DNA of 5,344 nt from Pararhodospirillum photometricum DSM 122 (lineage in GTDB: Bacteria > Pseudomonadota > Alphaproteobacteria > Rhodospirillales > Rhodospirillaceae): positions 1,758,935 through 1,764,278 of the forward strand of contig NC_017059.1 of assembly GCF_000284415.1 (NCBI RefSeq). Reading direction: 5' to 3'. A model generated the notes under the pieces. That model saw nothing but the letters and a program-made list of their open reading frames with translations. It did not search any database and had not been told where the DNA came from. A program made the position numbers and the translations under genes. Numbering within the stretch: position 1 is the stretch's first letter; each line of letters begins with the position of its first letter. Below, piece after piece: positions 1 through 5,344 of this stretch.

Positions 1-182
1 CGTCCCGCGAGGACACGGAGGAACTGAAGGGCTTGCGCGAGCAGATCGAGGAGTTGGAGCACGCCTTTCAGGCGGTGCGCGATGCCATTGCGGCCGAACA
101 GGTCGCGGTTCGGGAGATCACCGGGTCACCGTCGTCGGTGCGGGCCCGTGACCCCATGCTGCGCCAGCGTCCCCTGCCGTAA
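1..182 (+). CDS. 3' end of an unidentified gene with a C-terminal coiled coil (partial)
   Basis: The reading frame that begins at base 3 is open from the window edge to a TAA at 180-182, giving 59 C-terminal residues. Codons have GC-rich third positions like the atp genes, which supports real coding. The first half is strongly charged (many Glu and Arg) with hydrophobic residues at L8, L11, I15, L18, F22, V25 and I29 of the visible fragment, an unbroken 3-4-3-4 heptad pattern typical of a coiled coil. The last 20 residues are Pro- and Arg-rich and probably disordered. No signal peptide, membrane segment or catalytic motif is visible. The gene converges on the atp operon, with its stop 186 bp from the atpC stop, so it is a separate transcription unit. 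I do not recognise the family: a dimerising tail of a regulator, a signalling protein or a structural protein would all fit. The start and main domains lie outside the window. Confidence 0.6.
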   Translation, partial: SREDTEELKGLREQIEELEHAFQAVRDAIAAEQVAVREITGSPSSVRARDPMLRQRPLP

Positions 183-218
183 AAAGAAGGCCAGGGAGGC
201 TCGCCTCCCCAGCCCCCT
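181..218 (-). terminator. Candidate intrinsic terminator of the atp operon
   Basis: Read on the minus strand, a perfect 6-bp stem GGGAGG / CCTCCC with the 4-nt loop CGAG occupies 209 to 194. It can be lengthened outward to about 218/185 through a mix of Watson-Crick and G-U pairs. The RNA then runs into a pyrimidine-rich tract, CCTTCTTTTT, at 190-181. Among the hairpins in this spacer it is the only one followed by a real T tract in the atp direction, so it is the better candidate for ending the atp transcript. The tract abuts the stop codon of the convergent plus-strand gene. The longer stem depends on G-U pairs and was paired by eye, without an energy calculation. Confidence 0.45.
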
Positions 219-225
219 CATTCCG

Positions 226-345
226 TTAAGACCGCCGCAGCGCAAAGGCCGCCCTGATCAAACGCAGGGCGGCCTTTACTATCGCGCGCGGCAGAAGATA
301 GAACACGGCCACCAAGGCGGCCATTACCAACTCTGCGGCGTTCAT
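226..345 (-). CDS. Possible 39-aa hydrophobic cationic small protein downstream of atpC
   Basis: An ATG at 345-343, 23 nt past the atpC stop, opens a frame of 39 codons ending in TAA at 228-226. The predicted peptide starts MNAAELVMAALVAVFYLLPR: residues 5-18 are almost wholly apolar and could form a short membrane segment. Residues 20-38 form an Arg/Lys-rich, potentially amphipathic stretch with six basic and no acidic residues. Its position would make it a sixth gene of the atp transcript, ahead of the T-tract terminator at 181-218. Against it: there is no Shine-Dalgarno sequence (upstream bases are pyrimidine-rich, GGTTCCTCCTGGG), so translation would need reinitiation after atpC. The 13-bp hairpin also lies inside the frame; if it terminates transcription the message would lack a stop codon. 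The hairpin itself dictates part of the peptide. I know no family match. A chance ORF is at least as likely. Confidence 0.22.
   Translation of the reverse strand: MNAAELVMAALVAVFYLLPRAIVKAALRLIRAAFALRRS
244..277. terminator. Perfect 13-bp hairpin, probable bidirectional terminator
   Basis: AAAGGCCGCCCTG at 244-256 is the exact reverse complement of CAGGGCGGCCTTT at 265-277, with an 8-nt loop. The stem is GC-rich with AAA on one side and TTT on the other, so either strand gives a strong hairpin ending in TTT. It sits between convergent genes, 61 bp after the plus-strand stop and 91 bp after the atpC stop, the usual place for a shared terminator. The T runs are only three bases long on both strands, so the hairpin may instead work with Rho or protect 3' ends from exonucleases. 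Confidence 0.7.
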
Positions 346-368
346 CCCAGGAGGAACCGGCGCGGGGA

Positions 369-773
369 TTACCCGCGCGCGGCCTCGGCCAAGGCCTGGG
401 CGAGGAAGCGGGCACGCTCGGCGGCGCGCTTTTCATCCTCGGTACGGGCCTCTTTGACCAGGTCATCGGCGGCCTGAAGCCGCTCTTGCACCGCAGCGGG
501 GGTCAGGTCGGCCAGATCAATGGCCTCATCGGCAAGGATGGTGCAGCGCTCGGCCGTCACCTCGGCGAACCCGCCGGCGATGAACAGACGGCGCGTGACC
601 TTGCCCCCGTTGTGGATGCTGATGACCCCGGGGCGAACGGTGGAAAGCATCGGGGCGTGACGCGGCATGGCGCCAAAGTCGCCCTCCGTGCCCGGCACGA
701 CGGCCATTTCCACCGGCTCGGACAGCAAAAGCCGTCCGGGCGACACCAGTTCAAACTCCGTGGTTTCGGCCAT
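369..773 (-). CDS. atpC: F1Fo ATP synthase epsilon subunit
   Basis: Encodes the epsilon subunit, which binds gamma in the central rotor stalk, contacts the c-ring, and can restrain ATP hydrolysis. The product is 134 residues, normal for bacterial epsilon. Residues 5-86 form the beta-sandwich domain, with the conserved segment around residues 27-42 (PGTEGDFGAMPRHAPM) and the RLFIAGGFAEV strand near 62-72. Residues 90-132 are Ala-, Glu- and Arg-rich and correspond to the two C-terminal helices involved in inhibition. The ATG at 773 follows GGGAGG with good spacing, 33 nt after the atpD stop. It is the last firmly identified gene of the operon and is soluble and cytoplasmic, held on the membrane complex. 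Alphaproteobacteria often rely on a separate zeta subunit for inhibition, so how inhibitory this epsilon is cannot be told from sequence. Nothing is missing or unusual. Confidence 0.97.
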   Translation of the reverse strand: MAETTEFELVSPGRLLLSEPVEMAVVPGTEGDFGAMPRHAPMLSTVRPGVISIHNGGKVTRRLFIAGGFAEVTAERCTILADEAIDLADLTPAAVQERLQAADDLVKEARTEDEKRAAERARFLAQALAEAARG

Positions 774-806
774 GAAAGGCGCCTCCCGCTCCGGTCGTTA
801 AGAGGA

Positions 807-2252
<1,446 letters not shown>

Positions 2253-3146
2253 TTAGAGGGCCTCGGCACCGGAGATGATCTCGATCAGCTCCTTGGTGAT
2301 CTGCGCCTGTCTGGTGCGGTTGTAGGTCAGGGTCAACTTCTTGATCATTTCGCCGGCATTGCGCGTGGCGTTATCCATCGCCGTCATGCGCGCGCCCTGC
2401 TCGGAGGCGAAGCTTTCGAGAAGGCCCCGGAAGACCTGGATGCCGACGCACTTGGGCAGCAGGTCGGCCAGAATGGCCTCTTCGGAGGGTTCGTATTCGT
2501 ACAGCGCCCGCCCGGCGTCGTCGGCGTGGGCGTTGTCGTTTCCGGCGGGCGGCGGCGCGAAGGGCACCACCTGCTGCAAGGTCACGACCTGGGAGATGGC
2601 CGAACGGAACCGGTTGTAAATCAGGGTGCAGACGTCGAACTCGCCGGCCTCAAAGCGCTTCAGGACATCCTGGGCCACCTTGTCGGCTTCGCCGTAGGTG
2701 ATGCCCTTGGAGCCCTGCTCCTCGAAGGTGGCAAGGATATCGTTGGGAAAGTCCCGCTTGAGCGCGTCGCGGCCTTTGCGCCCGACGCACAGGAACTTCA
2801 CCGTCTTGCCCTGGCCTTGCAATTCCAGGGCCTTGTGGCGGGCGGCCCGGACGACCGAGGCATTGAACCCGCCGCACAGGCCCCGGTTCGCCGTCATCAC
2901 CACCAGAAGGTGGACGGTGTCCTTGCCGGTCCCGGCCAGGAGGGGGTTAGCCCCCGCCTGACCGGCAACCGACGCCGCAAGATTGGACAACATCCGCTCC
3001 ATGCGCTGGGCATAGGGGCGGGCGGCCTCGGCGGCATCCTGGGCCCGTCGCAGGCGCGAGGCGGCGACCATCTTCATGGCCGACGTGATCTTGCGCGTGG
3101 ACTTGACCGAGGAGATCCGGGCCCTTAGGTCCTTAAGACTGGCCAT
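2253..3146 (-). CDS. atpG: F1Fo ATP synthase gamma subunit
   Basis: Encodes gamma, the rotating shaft whose coiled coil runs through the alpha3-beta3 ring and couples proton flow to catalysis. It is 297 residues, in the usual range. The N-terminal helix (residues 1-55) contains the conserved [20 protein letters not shown] segment. The central Rossmann-like domain starts near residue 76 and includes the conserved [11 protein letters not shown] at 85-95. The C-terminal helix (about 245-297) ends in [15 protein letters not shown], the classic gamma signature. A Pro-, Asn- and Asp-rich stretch at about 196-220 is a loop of variable length in this family, not evidence of a fusion. The ATG at 3146 lies 44 nt after the atpA stop, the largest gap in the operon. 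The ribosome-binding site is modest: GAAAGG ends 10 nt upstream of the start. The product is cytoplasmic, in the central stalk. Confidence 0.98.
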   Translation of the reverse strand: MASLKDLRARISSVKSTRKITSAMKMVAASRLRRAQDAAEAARPYAQRMERMLSNLAASVAGQAGANPLLAGTGKDTVHLLVVMTANRGLCGGFNASVVRAARHKALELQGQGKTVKFLCVGRKGRDALKRDFPNDILATFEEQGSKGITYGEADKVAQDVLKRFEAGEFDVCTLIYNRFRSAISQVVTLQQVVPFAPPPAGNDNAHADDAGRALYEYEPSEEAILADLLPKCVGIQVFRGLLESFASEQGARMTAMDNATRNAGEMIKKLTLTYNRTRQAQITKELIEIISGAEAL

Positions 3147-3190
3147 CGGCTACGAGCCTTTCGCTGATCGCTTCACGGGGACGCCGGGCT

Positions 3191-4723
3191 TCAAGCAAAC
3201 TTCTTGCCGAAGTCGCCCAGGAACCGGACCAGCTTGTCTTCCGTCTCCGACGACAGAGCCTTCTCGGTGCGGATGGCGTCGAGGATGTCGGCCCCGGCGG
3301 TGCGCAACTCGGACAGGAGCTGGGCCTCGTAGCGGGTGACGTCCGTCAGCTTGACCGCATCCACGTAGCCCTTGGTGCCGGCGTAGATCACGCAGACCTG
3401 TTCCTCGACCTTGAGCGGCGAGTACTGGGGCTGCTTAAGCAGCTCGGTCAGGCGGGCGCCGCGGGCCAGCAGCTTCTGGGTGGCCGGATCCAGATCCGAA
3501 GCAAACTGGGCGAAGGCAGCCATTTCGCGGTACTGAGCCAGTTCCAGCTTGATGGTGCCCGCAACCTTCTTCATGGCCTTGATCTGGGCAGCGGAGCCGA
3601 CGCGCGACACCGACAGACCCACGTTCACGGCCGGGCGGATGCCCTTGAAGAACAGCTCGGTCTCCAGGAAAATCTGACCGTCGGTGATCGAGATCACGTT
3701 GGTCGGAATGTAGGCGGCCACGTCGTTAGCCTGGGTCTCAATGACCGGCAGCGCGGTCAGCGAGCCCGAGCCGTTGTCGGCATTAAGCTTCGCGGCGCGT
3801 TCCAGCAGGCGCGAGTGGAGATAGAACACGTCGCCGGGGAAGGCTTCGCGGCCGGGCGGACGACGCAGCAGCAGCGACATCTGACGGTAGGCAACGGCCT
3901 GCTTGGACAGGTCATCATAGAAGATGACGCAGTGCATGCCGTTATCGCGGAAGAATTCACCCATGGCGCAGCCGGTGTAGGGCGCCATGAACTGCAACGG
4001 CGCCGGCTCGGACGCGGTGGCGGCAACCACGATGGTGTAGTCAAGGGCGCCGTGCTCGGCCAGGGTCTTGACGACCTGGGCCACCGAGGAGCGCTTCTGA
4101 CCCACGGCCACGTAGATGCAAAACAGCTTTTCGCTGTCGTTCTTCGCCTTGTCGTTGACCGGCTTCTGATTCAAGATGGTGTCGAGAATCAGGGCGGTCT
4201 TACCGGTCTGGCGGTCACCGATGATCAGCTCGCGCTGGCCTCGGCCAATGGGGATCAGGCTGTCGATGGCCTTGATGCCGGTCTGCACCGGCTCGAACAC
4301 CGACTGGCGCGGAATGATCCCGGGGGCCTTGACCTCGGCGCGGGTGCGCTTGACATCGGTCAGATCGCCCTTGCCGTCGATCGGCTGGCCCAGACCATCA
4401 ACGACGCGGCCCAGCAGGCCCTTGCCCACCGGCACGTCCACGATGGACTTGGTGCGCTTGACGATCGAGCCTTCCTTGATGCCTCGGTCGTCGCCGAAGA
4501 TCACGATGCCGACGTTGTCGGCCTCGAGGTTGAGGGCCATGCCCTTCACCCCGTTGTCGAACTCGACCATCTCACCGGCCTGGACCGCATCCAGGCCCCA
4601 GGCGCGGGCGATGCCGTCGCCGACCGCCAGAACCTGACCCACCTCGGCGGATTCGGCCTCGGTTCCAAAATTGGCGATCTGCTCCTTGAGGATCGCGGAG
4701 ATCTCCGCGGCGCGGATTTCCAT
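3191..4723 (-). CDS. atpA: F1Fo ATP synthase alpha subunit
   Basis: Encodes alpha, the non-catalytic nucleotide-binding partner of beta that supplies the arginine finger to the catalytic site. With the chosen ATG at 4723 it has 510 residues, a usual length. The N-terminal helix (MEIRAAEIS...) docks to delta, and a beta-barrel follows to about residue 95. Walker A is GDRQTGKT at 169-176, and the Walker B aspartates are near D270/D271 in VIFYDD. The family signature [10 protein letters not shown] is at 364-373, followed by arginine finger R374. The C-terminal helical domain ends in [14 protein letters not shown] codon at 4726 would add one residue, but the GAAAGGGG sequence upstream sits 7 nt from the ATG and only 4 nt from the GTG, and alpha subunits typically begin MEIR or similar, so ATG is preferred. 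The start shares one base with the atpH stop (TGATG), suggesting translational coupling. Confidence 0.99.
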   Translation of the reverse strand: MEIRAAEISAILKEQIANFGTEAESAEVGQVLAVGDGIARAWGLDAVQAGEMVEFDNGVKGMALNLEADNVGIVIFGDDRGIKEGSIVKRTKSIVDVPVGKGLLGRVVDGLGQPIDGKGDLTDVKRTRAEVKAPGIIPRQSVFEPVQTGIKAIDSLIPIGRGQRELIIGDRQTGKTALILDTILNQKPVNDKAKNDSEKLFCIYVAVGQKRSSVAQVVKTLAEHGALDYTIVVAATASEPAPLQFMAPYTGCAMGEFFRDNGMHCVIFYDDLSKQAVAYRQMSLLLRRPPGREAFPGDVFYLHSRLLERAAKLNADNGSGSLTALPVIETQANDVAAYIPTNVISITDGQIFLETELFFKGIRPAVNVGLSVSRVGSAAQIKAMKKVAGTIKLELAQYREMAAFAQFASDLDPATQKLLARGARLTELLKQPQYSPLKVEEQVCVIYAGTKGYVDAVKLTDVTRYEAQLLSELRTAGADILDAIRTEKALSSETEDKLVRFLGDFGKKFA

Positions 4724-5280
4724 CACCCAACCCCTTTCATGGCGAAGTGCAACCGTTTCAGCTTAGTGCGCAGGGAACTGTCGATCATGCGCGACCCGAT
4801 GCGCACGACCATGCCGCCCAGCAACGACGGATCGACCGTCGCCGCGACGTTTACCGTCCCCACGGCTTTCTTGAGAGCGGCCTCCAGGGCGGCGGCCTGG
4901 TCGGCCGAGAGCGGGGTCGCGGTGGCCACGTGAGCCGTGACCTCGCCCCGAGCCCGGGCCTGGCGAGCCTGGAAGGCCTTGATCATAGCGGCAAGCGCGA
5001 AGGCCCGCCGGTTCGAGCTGACCAGCCCGACGAAATTGCGCGTGAGCTCGGACAGGCCCGCGGCCTGGACAAGCGCGTCGAGCGCCTTGCGCTGCGCCTC
5101 CCGCCCCACGACCGGGCTCGCGATCACCCGACGCAGCTCGGCGCTGGCGTCCAGCAGGGCTTGCAAGGTGGCGAGGTCGGCGGACACGACGTCCAGCGCG
5201 CCTCGCTCCTCTGCCAGTTCATAGAGGGCAGCCGCATAGCGGTCGGCCACTCCTGTTACTCCAGCCAATTCGGATGACAC
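4723..5280 (-). CDS. atpH: F1Fo ATP synthase delta subunit (OSCP homologue), GTG start
   Basis: Encodes delta, which caps the alpha3-beta3 hexamer and ties it to the b/b' peripheral stalk so the stator does not rotate. With the GTG at 5280 it is 185 residues, a normal length. The N-terminal helical domain begins at the conserved [19 protein letters not shown] (residues 7-25). ASPVVGR lies near residues 50-56, and the C-terminal delta/OSCP signature starts at about residue 153 with [17 protein letters not shown]. The frame stays open upstream to a TTG at 5331, which would add 17 Arg/Val-rich residues. I reject that start because the family does not need this extension, TTG is rare, and GTGAGG sits 9 nt before the GTG. 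It is the first gene of the operon in the window and ends at TGA, overlapping atpA by one base. The base at 5280 fits conservation best but has not been tested. Confidence 0.96.
   Translation of the reverse strand: MSSELAGVTGVADRYAAALYELAEERGALDVVSADLATLQALLDASAELRRVIASPVVGREAQRKALDALVQAAGLSELTRNFVGLVSSNRRAFALAAMIKAFQARQARARGEVTAHVATATPLSADQAAALEAALKKAVGTVNVAATVDPSLLGGMVVRIGSRMIDSSLRTKLKRLHFAMKGVG
4731..4738 (-). promoter_or_regulatory. Ribosome-binding site deciding the atpA start
   Basis: GAAAGGGG on the minus strand lies inside the last codons of atpH, 7 nt before the ATG at 4723. The alternative in-frame GTG at 4726 would be only 4 nt away, too close for good initiation. Since the site is coding sequence of atpH and the stop and start overlap as TGATG, ribosomes finishing delta could restart directly on alpha. 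Confidence 0.6.
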
Positions 5281-5344
5281 GTGCGATAGCCTCACGACAG
5301 TCGTTCGAACGCGGTGCGCCGGGCGGCGCAACCCTTTGATTTTT
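5281..5344 (-). promoter_or_regulatory. Upstream leader of atpH with several short palindromes
   Basis: The 64 bases ahead of atpH contain three inverted repeats. TGCGCCGGGCGGCGCA (5315-5330) has two 7-bp arms around two bases, CGTTCGAACG (5302-5311) is a perfect 10-bp palindrome, and CGACAGTCG (5295-5303) has 4-bp arms. As RNA the first can fold into a 5-bp stem with a 6-nt loop. I cannot identify a convincing -35/-10 promoter pair here, and the promoter may lie beyond the window edge. The region could be a 5' untranslated leader, the tail of an upstream intergenic terminator, or a protein-binding site. The function is not established by the sequence. Confidence 0.25.
5290..5295 (-). promoter_or_regulatory. 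Ribosome-binding site supporting the GTG start of atpH
   Basis: GTGAGG on the minus strand ends 9 nt before the GTG at 5280. Its GAGG core can pair with the anti-Shine-Dalgarno sequence. The upstream TTG at 5331 has AAAGGG nearby, ending about 2 nt before it, which is too close to serve that start well. Confidence 0.45.

Noticed and set aside
349..354. AGGAGG on the plus strand, a perfect Shine-Dalgarno sequence
   Set aside because: No ATG, GTG or TTG lies at suitable spacing downstream on the plus strand, and the sequence there is the antisense of atpC.
218..466. An 82-codon minus-strand open frame overlapping the 3' end of atpC and the spacer
   Set aside because: It is out of frame with atpC, which is certain there. 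The translation is Arg-, Pro- and Ser-rich with no hydrophobic core.
82..477. A 131-codon plus-strand open frame over the spacer and the end of atpC
   Set aside because: It starts inside the supported plus-strand coding end in another frame, crosses both hairpins and runs into atpC antisense. The Arg/Pro-rich translation looks like out-of-frame GC-rich DNA.
2840..2900. A possible inserted domain or fusion in the gamma subunit because of its 297-residue length
   Set aside because: The length is ordinary for bacterial gamma. The only extra material is the Pro/Asn/Asp-rich variable loop around residues 196-220, and both terminal helices are intact.
2526..3128. A 200-codon plus-strand open frame opposite atpG
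   Set aside because: It is an antisense-register shadow of atpG. The gamma reading on the other strand is full length and carries the family signatures.
3815..4933. A 372-codon plus-strand open frame opposite atpA
   Set aside because: It is in the same antisense codon register over atpA and is explained by codon bias. The His-, Asp- and Gly-rich translation has no recognisable domain.
4747..5277. A 176-codon plus-strand open frame opposite atpH
   Set aside because: It is an antisense-register shadow of the delta gene, with no supporting start context or domain.

Overview
The window holds the F1 half of an F-type ATP synthase operon, read leftward on the minus strand in the order atpH (delta), atpA (alpha), atpG (gamma), atpD (beta), atpC (epsilon). 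The DNA is GC-rich with GC-rich third codon positions. The subunit sequences and the five-gene F1-only order without Fo genes between them fit an alphaproteobacterium. From memory the proteins resemble those of Rhodospirillum rubrum without being identical, so a member of the Rhodospirillaceae or a close relative is the best guess. No alignment was possible here.

Layout from right to left. Positions 5281-5344 are the upstream leader of atpH and carry three short palindromes. atpH (4723-5280) probably starts at GTG. Its stop shares one base with the atpA start (TGATG). atpA (3191-4723), atpG (2253-3146), atpD (807-2231) and atpC (369-773) follow with gaps of 44, 21 and 33 nt, which fits a single co-transcribed unit. 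All five genes are full length and keep the expected catalytic and structural motifs.

Positions 183-368 separate atpC from the 3' end of a convergent plus-strand gene (1-182), whose visible C-terminus is a coiled coil. This spacer holds a perfect 13-bp hairpin (244-277), a second hairpin followed on the minus strand by a T-rich tract (about 181-218), and a 39-codon minus-strand ORF starting 23 nt after the atpC stop. That ORF would encode a small hydrophobic, cationic peptide. It has no Shine-Dalgarno sequence and is reported as a weak candidate.

The five products assemble into F1: an alpha3-beta3 hexamer with catalytic sites on beta, a gamma-epsilon rotor stalk, and delta joining the hexamer to the peripheral stalk. 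The Fo genes (a, b, b', c) are not in the window; in alphaproteobacteria they normally lie in a separate cluster. I see no mobile element, CRISPR array, tRNA or rRNA, and no clear sign of a new system. The only unexplained content is in the spacer after atpC and the leader before atpH.
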